The notes: generated by a model not told the origin, from the letters alone. Numbered from the stretch's first letter, positions 45,293 to 53,771 are shown. The stretch is DNA of 64,000 nt from Streptomyces sp. CG1 (GCF_041080625.1 NZ_CP163518.1:10471501-10535500); one strand, 5' to 3'. Made by a program: numbers and translations.

Positions 45293-46193
45293 ACCACTGA
45301 AGTCCAGGCTCTCGGCGGTCCCCAGTGTCTCGAAGTACCCGGCCGTCGCCCACAGTCCCTCGGTGGCCTCCGCGCCGGTGGCCAGCAGGATGTTCTCGTC
45401 CATGTGCGTGCTCAGCCGCAGACACCGCTGGTGCAGCCCGTAGGCGGCGAACGCCCGGTTGAAGCGCGCCGCGTCATCCCCGACCAGCAGCATCAGCACC
45501 GCGTCCGCCTCGCACCGCTCGATCCGGCGCAGCACCGAGGCGAACTCGTACGTCCCCAGCGGTACGAAGACCTCGTCCCGTACCCGGCCGCCACAGGCTC
45601 GTGCGTACCCGCGCGCGGCCCGGGCGGTCACGTGCGGCCACACGTAGTCGTTGCCCACCGTGCACCAGCGCCGAGCGCCGGCCGTCTCGGCCAGCAGCCG
45701 CATCGCCGGCAGCAACTGCGCTGCGTCCGTCTCGCCGGTCAGGAACACCCCGGGCGTGCGCTCACCGCCCTCGTACTGGGCGGTATAGACGTACGGCACC
45801 CTGCCCGCGATGCGCGGCAGCAGTGCTCTGCGCACCGCCGAGGTGTGCCAGCCCACCACCGCGTCCACCGCGCGAAGGGACACCAGGGCCTCGACCTCGG
45901 CCGCAGTCCGCTCCGGCGGAGCTCCGCCGTCCACAACGATCAGCCGGACCTCCTGGTCCAGCACGCCGCCCGCGGCGTTCAGCTCCTCCACGGCCAGTTG
46001 GGCGGCCAGCTCGCACGACGGGCCGAAGACTCCGGCCGGACCCTGCAACGGCACGACCAGCGCCACGTTCAGGGTCCGGCTCGAGTTGCCGTTCCTCGAT
46101 GGGGGCAGCGGATACACCAGGCCACCTCCGTGAGGGCATCAGGGGCATGCGGATCGCGGTCCCGGCCCCAGCGCCCTCGCGGAGGCTCGTAAT

Positions 46194-46205
46194 CTGTCCG
46201 AACAG
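46194..46205. promoter_or_regulatory. Possible MarR operator
   Basis: CTGTCCGAACAG is an imperfect palindrome located between the divergent binding-protein and marR genes, 26 bases before the marR start. The position is right for autoregulation, but the dyad is short. Confidence 0.35.
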
Positions 46206-46230
46206 TAGACCTATCGGAAGGACACCGGCA

Positions 46231-46686
46231 ATGCCGTCCGAATCGTCGCCGGACCTCGCCCACCTCCTCAGCCACGCCGAGCGGCGCCTCGTGCGGCGCC
46301 TGGCCGAAGTACTGGCCGAGGAGGACTGCTCGGTTGAAGAGTGGCGGGTCCTGTCGATCGTCGCCGACGGCCAGGGGCACCCGATGAGCGAGATCGCCGA
46401 CTACGCCCTCATGCCGGCACCCAGCCTGACCAAGCTCGTCGATCTCATGGTCGCCGACAACCTGGTTCACCGCCGCCCCGACCCCGCTGACCGCCGCCGC
46501 GTTCTGCTGTATCTCACGCCCCGCGGCAGTGCGTTCCACCGACGTGCCGCCCGCCGCGTGCGCACGGACCAGGCCCGGCTTCTCGACGCCCTCGCCGACC
46601 ACGGCGAACTCATCAAGCTGCTCCCGATGCTCACGGCAACCCTCGACGGACAGTCTGCGGTCGCTCCGGCGGAACAACTGCGTTGA
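46231..46686 (+). CDS. MarR-family transcriptional regulator
   Basis: A 151-residue winged-helix protein: VEEWRVLSIVADGQGHPMSE, IADYALMPAPSLTKLVDLMV and NLVHRRPDPADRRRVLLYLT, the complete MarR core with the DR..R wing. GGAAGGAC precedes the ATG. It is divergent from the amide-type binding protein gene and probably controls it and perhaps the NCS1 permease. With the binding protein broken, the regulated pathway may be partly lost. Confidence 0.92.
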   Translation: MPSESSPDLAHLLSHAERRLVRRLAEVLAEEDCSVEEWRVLSIVADGQGHPMSEIADYALMPAPSLTKLVDLMVADNLVHRRPDPADRRRVLLYLTPRGSAFHRRAARRVRTDQARLLDALADHGELIKLLPMLTATLDGQSAVAPAEQLR

Positions 46687-46867
46687 TCAACGGAGGCGAG
46701 ATCATCACGATCGGACCTGACCGCCTGCGATGCTGCTCCCTGGGAGTGGGGTGACCGTCAAAGGCTGCCGGGAGACTTGTCCAGGTTGAACCGGGCCATC
46801 AAGTCCGGGTGAACGGCACTCTCGTGTGGGATGAAGCTGGACAGCTGCCGGGGCTGAGCAAGTCCAG

Positions 46868-47350
46868 ATGGAGCGGCTCACTGCGCCGGAACCCGCAGCC
46901 GGTGGTGTCATCGAACGCGGGGAGGTGCCGCTCGGCGGGAACTGGTCCGTGCCCGAGGACGGTGACGGTACGGCTCTGGTGCGAGGACTAGCAGAACGGT
47001 CCACCAACTGGTCGGGCGTCCCGCACTTCTGCGGCGACCTCCCGGAAGCGGAGCAGAAGCTCGTCCTGGCGACGGGCGCTGTGCCAGTGGCGGACCTGTT
47101 CAACCAGCAGGTTCCCGGAACCACCTGGCGGACGAAGCCAAGCTGGTACATCGTCGCCAACAACGACCGCACCGTGCACCCCGACCTGGAGCGGTCCGCC
47201 GCCGAGCGCATGGGCGCCAAAATCCGTCCCGTGGACAGCAGCCACGTTCCCATGCTCTCGCATCCCGACTTCGTCCTCGATGTGATCCGTGAGGCCGCGG
47301 AGTCCCTCGACGTCCAGGCCAAGCCGACAACGACCGGCCGCAGCTCAACA
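46868..47350 (+). pseudogene. C-terminal remnant of an alpha/beta hydrolase
   Basis: The frame shows CGDLPEAEQKLVLATGAVPV, ADLFNQQVPGTTWRTKPSWY, IVANNDRTVHPDLERSAAER and DSSHVPMLSHPDFVLDVIRE. This is the end of EstC-like hydrolases, with the catalytic Asp (NND) and His (SSHVP) visible. The nucleophile-elbow half is missing, and the reading frame runs through a terminator hairpin at 47355, so the original stop has been lost by a frameshift. Confidence 0.7.
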
Positions 47351-47354
47351 CGCA

Positions 47355-47388
47355 AGGAGGCGGCCCCGGACCGACCGGGCCGCCTCCT
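47355..47388 (+). terminator. Strong hairpin terminator after the hydrolase remnant
   Basis: AGGAGGCGGCCC (47355-47366) and GGGCCGCCTCCT (47377-47388) form a perfect 12-bp stem with a 10-base loop. It follows the hydrolase remnant directly. Confidence 0.7.
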
Positions 47389-47435
47389 AGCAACGACATC
47401 ACGCTTTCAAACTCAGTAGGGCGTCTGCCAGTTGG

Positions 47436-47690
47436 TCACCGGATGCGGGGGCTTCGGGGGCGGTTGGGCCAGCGACAGAGGGGCCACGCCCGGCGGATGA
47501 GGCTACGGATGGTGATGATCGTGGCGGCGAGGGCGATGAAGAACACGACGCAGATGCGGCGACGTTCGGTGCATCGGCGGAGCTTGCCGCAGTTGTTCAT
47601 CCACGAGTTCGTGCGTTCCACAACCGGGCCCACCGCACCGCGCTCACGCCACTGCACGCGAGCTGAACGCCCCACTACCTGAAGGACATT
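47436..47690 (-). pseudogene. C-terminal remnant of an IS5-family transposase
   Basis: The minus strand reads VVERTNSWMNNCGKLRRCTE, RRRICVVFFIALAATIITIR, SLIRRAWPLCRWPNRPRSPR. This is the usual end of one IS5 subgroup (VVERTNSW..N..KL..CTERR). A possible upstream part (QPTVSVITDNAPGWHIAFHR, near 47720-47780) is out of frame. Confidence 0.6.
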
Positions 47691-47815
47691 CCGCCACCGC
47701 AGACCACGCACCGATGGAAGGCGATGTGCCAGCCAGGGGCGTTGTCGGTGATGACCGATACGGTCGGTTGGCCGACCCTGGGTACGCGGACCGGGAAACA
47801 CTCGCAATCTCACCG

Positions 47816-48715
47816 TCATTGCGTGAAGTACAAGGTTTGATGCCGCTGGTCGGCGGAGCAGACGTAGATCCCGGCATCCGCCGCGTCGTCCACGAGGAAA
47901 CCGGTCGCCTCCCGGGTGAGCGTGAACTCTTCCGTCCCCCATACGAGATGCCGGCCAGTTACGGTGCACAGGTATGTGTGAGGGTTCTCCGATATGAGTG
48001 GCAGGCCCTCGTAGGAGTCCACTTGAAGCAGCAGGACGAGAGGTGCTGCGCACTCGGGGCAGCCCAGGCTCTCGGGCATGTCACTGGACGCCCAGGACTT
48101 GCTGCCGCCCACTTTCCAGCCGTCCGTGAGGCTTTCCTGCCAGTAGAGGCCGAACAGCTCATCCGAGCTCTTCAGTTGCTTGCGGAGCCCGGCTGGCAGC
48201 TCCTGCCACCAGGGGTACTCGACGACCCGTTCGGGGTGCACTGTGCACGGCTGTGGGACTTCGCCCCATTCGGTATCCCAATGCTTCCAGGGGTCGGGTT
48301 GCACGTCTGGCTCGTACCTGATCTCACTGGCGCGCCGCCAGAACACCCGGCAGTCCTTGCCCTGGAACGCCGGCTTCGGCAAGACGTGTGGCTCGGGGCA
48401 CCACACGATCTGCACCAGGTCAGTGCCCTCTGGGAAGGCGATCTCGGGCACGTCGGCGGCATACAGCTGCACCACGGACACCATCGGCACCGGATCGCCC
48501 GCGCTCCCGTGATCCGCGTTCGCGCAGTACGGCCAGGGCTCGTCCGCCGGCCAGAGCATCGGTCCGCCGACGTGGCTGTTTCGGATACCGGGTTCGCCGC
48601 GACGCGGGCGGAGCCGGACAACGGTGCGAGCGAACGAGTCCAGCCCGGGCATGGTGGCAAGGAGACGGGCCAGGTCATCGTCGCCCTCTGCGGGGACCTG
48701 AGTGGTGTCGGTCAT
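47816..48715 (-). CDS. DUF1963 (YwqG-like) domain protein, 299 aa
   Basis: Soluble protein with the YwqG-type fold: IRNSHVGGPMLWPADEPWPY near residue 55, PMVSVVQLYAADVPEIAFPE, LVQIVWCPEPH, KVGGSKSWASSDMPE in the middle, and CPECAAPLVLLLQVDSYEGL with a CxxC pair. The C-terminus is TLYFTQ, as in the family. The function is unknown. The start at 48715 (MTDTTQVPAEG) is preferred; an ATG at 48745 adds ten residues. It is monocistronic, with IS debris on both sides. Confidence 0.85.
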   Translation of the reverse strand: MTDTTQVPAEGDDDLARLLATMPGLDSFARTVVRLRPRRGEPGIRNSHVGGPMLWPADEPWPYCANADHGSAGDPVPMVSVVQLYAADVPEIAFPEGTDLVQIVWCPEPHVLPKPAFQGKDCRVFWRRASEIRYEPDVQPDPWKHWDTEWGEVPQPCTVHPERVVEYPWWQELPAGLRKQLKSSDELFGLYWQESLTDGWKVGGSKSWASSDMPESLGCPECAAPLVLLLQVDSYEGLPLISENPHTYLCTVTGRHLVWGTEEFTLTREATGFLVDDAADAGIYVCSADQRHQTLYFTQ

Positions 48716-48930
48716 GCGTGCATTCTTGCGGTCACCGCTGAACATCGGTGCATGGGTTCCACAGAGTCGCCGGGTGACGTAGCCAGGCTGTCTGACCTCT
48801 TAGCATGCACCTGGTCCTCATCCGAGCCGTACGCGGCTGGCCCTGCTCCGGGCACTTGGCCCGTTTCCGCATGCAGTACGGAGACTGACGACACCTTGAT
48901 CCGCTCGGACCACACGAGAGCAGGACCGCT

Positions 48931-50706
48931 TCACCCTCTCGTGCCACATCTGGTTCCAGTGATGGCCGACTTGCGGCTCACCGCAGCGGCCGCGCGGTGT
49001 CGGCGACGCGTGAATCGTGGCTCTTCCAAGATTTCCGTGAAGCCGATCACGGGGCTGCCGGGGCCGTGACTCTGTGTTGTCGGCGGTCGGCGGTCGGCGG
49101 TCGGCGGTCGGCGGTCGGCGGCGGCGAGGAGAACTCGCTTGCGGAGCAAGCGATGTCCGGCACGGCCCGCCATCTGCCGCTTCAGGAACTTGATGTCCGT
49201 GACTCTGCCCTCGACACAGCCGGAGCTCCACTGAGTGCTCAGGCCGAGGGCGACCGCGTCGAGAGCCTTCACGAGGCCGTCGGCGAAGTTGCGCAGTCCG
49301 TGGCTCTCGTCCGTGCGAGCGTTGGCGATCCGCTGGGGCAGTCGCTCCGCGCTGCGGGCGGCCATCATGGCGGCGAAGGACCGCACATGTCCGGACGCGG
49401 CCTCCAACTCCGGGCAGTGGGCCAGGATTTCCTTGAGTATTTGCCGGTCGTCCTCGCTCACGCGGTCGGGGCGGCGGGTGATCCAGCCGGTCACCTTGCG
49501 CACACCCGGCGGCTTCGGCAGGGGTGGGTCGCCCGGGGTGCGGTGGAACCGTTGCAGGTAGTCGCGCACAGCGGAGCAGGAGCCGGTGAAGCCGCGTTCG
49601 CGGAGCTCGGCGTGGAGCTTGACCGCGACGGTGTGCCCTTCACACCATCGTTGGTGGAGGTAGGGCTTGTGGGGGTTCAGGATGCTGGGGAGGTTCTGCC
49701 AGCGGCCGGTGGCGAGTTCCTCCCAGGTGGCAGCCCGGGCATAGCGTCGCACGGTGTTCACGGCCAGACTCAGTTGGCGGGAGACCGCGCGGATACCCAT
49801 CCCCTGGCTGAGGAGGTCGTGCACGGCGGTGTGATGCCGTTCGACCCGGGCGGCCAGACGGCCCGCGTGTGAGACGGGCGGGCGCACGACGTCGGGTGCC
49901 GTCCCCGGGGCAGGAGCGGGGTCACGCAGGCAGGCTTGGTCCCCGCTGACCAGGCGTTTCACCGCCTCGGCGAGGTTGTGCCAGATGTGCCACAAGTCCG
50001 CCACCTGGACAGCATCCGGCGCTGCGGTGCGGCCGCCGTCGGCATAACAGCCGCCACGGTCACGGCAAATGATCTCCACGCCGGGGTGCTCGGTGAGCCA
50101 GGCGGCGAACGAGGCGGCCTCCCGCTCGGGCAGCAGGTCGACCGGGGCACGGGTCTCGCAGTCGACCAGGACCGTGCCGTAGCTGTGGTGCCCCTTGCGC
50201 AGGGCGAACTCGTCGACCCCGAGCACCCGGGGTGTCTCCGCGGACGGGGCGGACAGACCCATGGCCAGGGACAGCAGGGTCGTCCCGCTGACCGACACCG
50301 GAAGCTTCGCGGCGAGCCGCTCGCCGGCCCGACCGGCCAGCGCCACAGCCACCACGCTCAACAAGCCCTTCAGCTGCGGCGTCCGCCGCCCGTAGCGCAC
50401 AGTCAGCCCGTCCACCTGCTCGGCGAACGTCACCCGCGTACATTCGGGCGCACCGCAGAACAGGCGTCGGACCGTCAGCTCGATGCGCACCTGCCGCCCG
50501 CCGACCGCACCGTCCGCGAGGCGGCGCTGATACCCGCTGTGGCGCCGCACCGACGGCGTTCCGCAGTCGGGACACGGCATCGCCAGCGACTCCGAGGTTC
50601 TGGCCACGATGCACAATACCCCGCCCTCTGGGCTCACTTGCTTCACCAGCACCCCGTCCAGGTGCGGCAACACGGCCTTCAGGAGCTCCTCACACTCGGC
50701 CAGCAT
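48931..50706 (-). CDS. ISL3-family transposase with an aberrant C-terminal extension
   Basis: The conserved protein comprises an N-terminal zinc ribbon (CPDCGTPSVRRHSGYQRRLA, then CGAPECTRVTF), the DDE core (VLGVDEFALRKGHHSYGTVL, EIICRDRGGCYADG, VADLWHIWHNLAEAV), a helix-turn-helix, and the C-terminal catalytic Glu region ending RMAGRAGHRLLRKRVLLA-like. The normal stop should follow at once. Instead a heptanucleotide tandem repeat (49081-49121) adds repeated DRRPPTA units, and the frame runs through the inverted repeat 88 bases into host DNA. The domain core is intact. The ATG follows GGAAGAG. Confidence 0.92.
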   Translation of the reverse strand: MLAECEELLKAVLPHLDGVLVKQVSPEGGVLCIVARTSESLAMPCPDCGTPSVRRHSGYQRRLADGAVGGRQVRIELTVRRLFCGAPECTRVTFAEQVDGLTVRYGRRTPQLKGLLSVVAVALAGRAGERLAAKLPVSVSGTTLLSLAMGLSAPSAETPRVLGVDEFALRKGHHSYGTVLVDCETRAPVDLLPEREAASFAAWLTEHPGVEIICRDRGGCYADGGRTAAPDAVQVADLWHIWHNLAEAVKRLVSGDQACLRDPAPAPGTAPDVVRPPVSHAGRLAARVERHHTAVHDLLSQGMGIRAVSRQLSLAVNTVRRYARAATWEELATGRWQNLPSILNPHKPYLHQRWCEGHTVAVKLHAELRERGFTGSCSAVRDYLQRFHRTPGDPPLPKPPGVRKVTGWITRRPDRVSEDDRQILKEILAHCPELEAASGHVRSFAAMMAARSAERLPQRIANARTDESHGLRNFADGLVKALDAVALGLSTQWSSGCVEGRVTDIKFLKRQMAGRAGHRLLRKRVLLAAADRRPPTADRRPPTTQSHGPGSPVIGFTEILEEPRFTRRRHRAAAAVSRKSAITGTRCGTRG

Positions 50707-50777
50707 GGCTCTTCCGGTGACAGACCGTCACCGGTGCACAGAAGCCTGATCGGCTTCACGGAAATCTTGGAAGAGCC
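49019..50777 (-). mobile_element. ISL3-family insertion with perfect 31-bp inverted repeats and 8-bp target duplication
   Basis: The left repeat at 49019-49049 begins GGCTCTTCCAAGATTTCCGT, and the right repeat at 50747-50777 is its exact reverse complement. TGAATCGT flanks both sides (49011-49018 and 50778-50785), the 8-bp duplication typical of ISL3. The perfection of the repeats and duplication shows a recent insertion. The target is non-coding or unrecognised DNA. Confidence 0.97.
49081..49121. repeat. Tandem heptanucleotide repeat (CGGCGGT) in the transposase tail
   Basis: Five perfect copies of CGGCGGT plus six bases of a sixth. Seven is not a multiple of three, so each gained or lost copy changes the reading frame of the transposase C-terminus. 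Three units encode the seven residues DRRPPTA. Confidence 0.95.
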
Positions 50778-51024
50778 TGAATCGTGACCCAGTTCCGACG
50801 CTTGGGTTCGCTACAGGTCCACCTCTCAGCCGTCGCCGACAGCGCGGCCCCTGGTGGCTGGACCTCCTGCGCGAACAGCTCCGCTGCTTGCATCCGCACG
50901 GTCTCCAGACGCCGCGCGCTGAGGGAGTCAGCCCACCGTCATCTGCCTGCCTCACTCACCACGGACTACCGCCAGCACCCCGCCACCATCGGCAAGTTCC
51001 GCAAACTCATCCCTGACGAGCAAA

Positions 51025-51062
51025 AGCCGCCTCTGACCCTCGAGAACAGATCAGAGGCGGCT
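51025..51062 (-). terminator. Intrinsic terminator of the lipoprotein gene
   Basis: AGCCGCCTCTGA (51025-51036) and TCAGAGGCGGCT (51051-51062) form a perfect 12-bp stem. On the minus strand it is followed by TTTT. It lies 39 bases past the lipoprotein stop. A second perfect palindrome (51065-51086) lies between them. Confidence 0.8.
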
Positions 51063-51100
51063 ATCCGTCGGCTGGCCAGCCGACGGGGGCTACTCCCGGA

Positions 51101-51775
51101 TTACTTCCAGGTGATGCCCTGGCCCAGCGTGAAGGGCTCGCCCCAGTACTCGGCCGACGCGACCTTCGTCGAGGCCGACGGCGCGAGCGCCACCCCGCAG
51201 CCCTGGGCGACCTTGCCCTTGGTAAAGCCCTGGGGGAGTGCGTCGCTCTTGCACTTGTCGAAGTCTCCGATGACCATGAGGTCCTGGGCCTCGGTGCCGT
51301 CCCCCAGGTGGCCCTTCATGTGGCCCACTGTGGCGTAGGCCAGGTCGGAATCGCCCTCGTTGGTGACCGAGTAGCGGATGTAGTAGGGAACCTTGCCCTT
51401 CGCCTGGTCGCCGAGCTTCAGCGAGGCCAGGTCGGACGGATTGCCCTGCTCGATCGAGGTGACGGTCAGGGCGATCTTGCCCTTCGTCGACGTGCCGTAG
51501 GTGAACGGGACGTGAGCCGCCTGCCCCATCTTGAGGGTCTGGCCCGCCTTCGTGTCCGCCCCGCTGGCGCCGCTCGCGGCGTCCGAGCCGGCGCTGCTCG
51601 GCGCGCTCGGCGTGGCCGCGCCCGTGGGTGCGCTCGCGCTGGTGGCTGAGGAGGACGGGGTGGACTGGGCCGAGTTGTCGTCGGGGCCGCAAGCGGTCGC
51701 GGTCAGGGCGAGTGCCCCGACGACCGCGAGCCCGCTCAGTCTCCGGACGATCTTACCAGTGGTTATGGCGTTCAC
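51101..51775 (-). CDS. Hypothetical lipoprotein with a Ser/Ala-rich linker, 224 aa
   Basis: The GTG start with GGGGGA upstream gives a lipoprotein signal (LSGLAVVGALALTATAC). After the Cys comes a roughly 50-residue Ser/Ala/Pro linker, then a globular domain (GKIALTVTSIEQGNPSDLAS, YYIRYSVTNEGDSDLAYATV, DALPQGFTKGKVAQGCGVAL) that resembles the immunoglobulin-like DUF4352 group of extracellular proteins. The function is unknown. It has a well-formed terminator and no operon partners. Confidence 0.8.
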   Translation of the reverse strand: MNAITTGKIVRRLSGLAVVGALALTATACGPDDNSAQSTPSSSATSASAPTGAATPSAPSSAGSDAASGASGADTKAGQTLKMGQAAHVPFTYGTSTKGKIALTVTSIEQGNPSDLASLKLGDQAKGKVPYYIRYSVTNEGDSDLAYATVGHMKGHLGDGTEAQDLMVIGDFDKCKSDALPQGFTKGKVAQGCGVALAPSASTKVASAEYWGEPFTLGQGITWK

Positions 51776-51979
51776 GGTGATTCCCCCGTTGTTGCGGTTC
51801 GTTGAATTGCCGGGCAACCGTACAGGCAGTTGACGGAGCGACGAACCGCGCCAAAAGCGGATCCTCGACGCTCTTCGCTTCTCTTTGTGGTGTAGGTCAC
51901 CAGGCTGTAAACTCGGGTGTGACCGGGGCGTGTGCGTTCGGGGACACGCTTATGACACATCAACCTGGTGGGGCACAGG

Positions 51980-52210
51980 TCAGCCGCGGTCGGTCAGCTT
52001 CGCCGGTTTCCCGCACAGCGGTTCCAGTTTGCCCCGCACTCCGGTGTCCAGGCCCAGCGCCTCGCCGATCTGCCGGGTTGCCACCGAGCCCGCAGCCTGC
52101 CGCACGGCGGCGAGGAAGCGCTGGTACTCCGGCGGCAACGCCGCCTCCCCCAGACTCGGCGCGCGGTCTGGAGCCAACCGCACTGCCCGACCCGCCACTT
52201 GAACGACCAC
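51980..52210 (-). pseudogene. Fragment of an HTH-type hypothetical or transposase-associated protein
   Basis: The frame reads RAVRLAPDRAPSLGEAALPP, EYQRFLAAVRQAAGSVATRQ and IGEALGLDTGVRGKLEPLCG, KPAKLTDRG. The segment (R..A..V..R.IGEALGLD...R.KLEPLR.KLAKL..RGW) is a helix-turn-helix end common near Streptomyces insertion sequences. It stops just before the usual final residues. The parent is unclear. Confidence 0.4.
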
Positions 52211-52339
52211 ACTGGGGCTGTGCTCGAAGCAGCAGGATTCTCAGAGTCGGCACGGTACCGTCCGGTTGAAGTGAAAGTTGAAGTGAAACGGGACTGGCCC
52301 GCCCGTGAGTTTTCTGGGCGCTTTTCCAAGGGGAGGCGC

Positions 52340-52710
52340 CTACAAGGTGGCCATGCCTGTGGTGAGTCCTCCTGCCGAGCAGATGAGCCAACCGGTGAGC
52401 GGTTGCCGCCATAGGGCGGCTACTGCGGGGATGAGCACTCCGAGGAACAGCACTGTGGTCAGGGCGTCCCAGCCGGTGTCTGCTCCGGTGGCAGCCCACC
52501 CGATGGTGGCCGCGGCCGGGGCTGCGGCGAGGTGGCTGTAGCGGGCGTCGGTCAGTTGGGGCCAGTTGCTGGGGCGCTCCTGGCGACGGTGGACGAGCCG
52601 GTAGCGGACGATGACGCCCAGTTCTGCCAGCAAGACCGCCGTTGCGGCCGGCAGCGGATCCGGCAAGACGATCCAGGCGGTGGCGGCGGATTTTAGCTTT
52701 TGAGTGGTCA
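52340..52710 (-). pseudogene. Small multi-helix membrane protein, truncated at its N-terminus
   Basis: The frame from about 52710 reads SAATAWIVLPDPLPAATAVL, LAELGVIVRYRLVHRRQERP, YSHLAAAPAAATIGWAATGA, DALTTVLFLGVLIPAVAALW and LTGWLICSAGGLTTGMATL, three to four hydrophobic helices. The frame is open only to a stop at the edge of the MITE-like element at 52716, so that insertion probably removed the start. A TTG at 52666 could serve as a start for 108 residues. No family is recognised. Confidence 0.45.
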
Positions 52711-52715
52711 GCAGT

Positions 52716-53069
52716 TACCGGTAGTTCGTTAAATCCGGAGGTAGAGGTCAATGCCGTGTCCCTTGGTGACTGCGTCGACCAGGGCCTGGAGTACGGAGGG
52801 TGGGTCGGTGTCCGCCGTCTTGTTACGCTCCCGCGGCGCCAGCAGCCCGGTCAGGTACTCGCGGAAACCCTCGCCGCTGGACCAGGCTGAAGAAGGGGTC
52901 GTCGAACCGAGCAGCGTAGTCCTCCAACGGCCCCGGCGCGGGCGGGCACGGACGGCGAGCGGTCATCTTCAGCCCCATCAAGGCAGTTGACTCCTACCAC
53001 CGGCCTACGACCAACAACCTGACCTGCCGTCAACCCACGCCACAACCGGATCTGACGAACTACCGGTAA
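52716..53069. mobile_element. MITE-like element (354 bp) derived from an IS701-type transposon
   Basis: Inverted ends match at 22 of 24 positions (52716-52739 and 53046-53069), with a perfect outer core TTACCGGTAGTTCGT. The interior encodes only the N-terminus of an IS701-like transposase joined to its last residues. It is therefore an internally deleted, non-autonomous copy. No target duplication is clear. Confidence 0.75.
52730..52966 (-). pseudogene. Internally deleted IS701-type transposase inside the MITE-like element
   Basis: From the ATG at 52966: MTARRPCPPAPGPLEDYAAR, FDDPFFSLVQRRGF. After a one-base shift near 52869 it continues REYLTGLLAPRERNKTADTD and ALVDAVTKGHGIDLYLRI, with a stop inside the terminal repeat. 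REYL.GLLAPRERNKT is the N-terminal signature of IS701 transposases. The DDE core has been deleted. Confidence 0.65.
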
Positions 53070-53515
53070 CCTGCCCGGACCCTAATGGGCGGGAGGCCGC
53101 ATGGGAGCGCCTTCTCTTCGCGGCCGGTTGGCTGGTGAGGGCCTGAGCGGTGAGCTGGAGGCGAAACTGCTCATACAGCGGTGCCGGTCTGGTGGTGTCG
53201 ACGGGGCGGATGACGCGGGGCTCGTCTCCGGCGTGCTGAGCTGCCGCGCGAGGAGCGGATCAATTGTGTCGGCCCGACTGCGGACCGAGTCCGTGGCGTA
53301 CCAGCCCTTCTTCCGGCCTCTCAGCCGATCGCCCACTGCTGCAGAGGGGAATTGGACGCGATTCTCGACTTCGTCGGCGGCGGAGCGGTCGATGTGTCGC
53401 AACACGCGACGCTCCGCCATGGCCCCAGCCTCGCCCCGACCGGCTGTCCTCGCATCCCGAGAGGATCACCCGCCAGCGTGGTGTCCTGGCAAGCGGCCCG
53501 GCGCAGACTCCCGGC
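53070..53515. other. Interval without a recognised gene
   Basis: Frames on both strands cover this stretch but none has a family signature or a good ribosome site. The minus-strand frame near 53300-53400 (VENRVQFPSAAVGDRLRGRK) is protein-like and may be a relic. Confidence 0.35.
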
Positions 53516-53722
53516 ATGAACGACGCCGACCGCAAAGCCTTCCTCACCCGCCACGACATCGACACGATCACCGTGACCGACGAGAACGGAGCCACCCAGC
53601 ACCTGCTCGACGAGGACGGCATGCGACGCCTCGCCGACATCGTCCCCATCGGGCCGGCCGCAGCCCACGCCCTCGTTGACCGGTGGCTCGCCACAGCCCG
53701 AGGGCAGGACACGGAGCAGTAG
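53516..53722 (+). CDS. Short hypothetical protein, 68 aa
   Basis: MNDADRKAFLTRHDIDTITV, TDENGATQHLLDEDGMRRLA, DIVPIGPAAAHALVDRWLAT. Balanced acidic/basic composition, GC-rich third positions and a compact predicted alpha/beta pattern suggest a real gene. No family is recognised. The ribosome site is weak (ACTCCCGGC). It lies just upstream of the deacetylase on the same strand. Confidence 0.5.
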   Translation: MNDADRKAFLTRHDIDTITVTDENGATQHLLDEDGMRRLADIVPIGPAAAHALVDRWLATARGQDTEQ

Positions 53723-53771
53723 ACAGTGGCATGGCTTCAAGGGCGGTCATCGGCCAGCCGATGACGATGGC

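Larger units (their letters stand above)
43603..46117 (-). pseudogene. AmiC/UrtA-type amide or urea substrate-binding protein, split by IS110
   Basis: The N-part (46117-45293) has LNVALVVPLQGPAGVFGPSC, ELAAQLAVEELNAAGGVLDQ and VDAVVGWHTSAVRRALLPRI, the fold of periplasmic binding protein type 1 sensors (AmiC, urea, branched amino acids). The C-part (43860-43603) has RYAARFGFDAPVVGSLGESC, FEGVRLLAALVERARSLDVD and LARADAFDFDIVAQL. Removing 43861-45292 joins GGT to CGT (LDFSG-RYAARFG) and restores one 360-codon frame. There is no signal peptide, as in the regulator AmiC. The GTG start has GGAGGT upstream. It is divergent from marR. Confidence 0.85.

Noticed and set aside
49081..49121. CRISPR-like repeat array
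   Set aside because: A seven-base direct tandem repeat without spacers; it is a simple microsatellite.
52692..53088. TTAG and CTAA as a target duplication of the MITE-like element
   Set aside because: They are reverse complements on the same strand, not direct repeats, and lie outside the matching ends at unequal distances.
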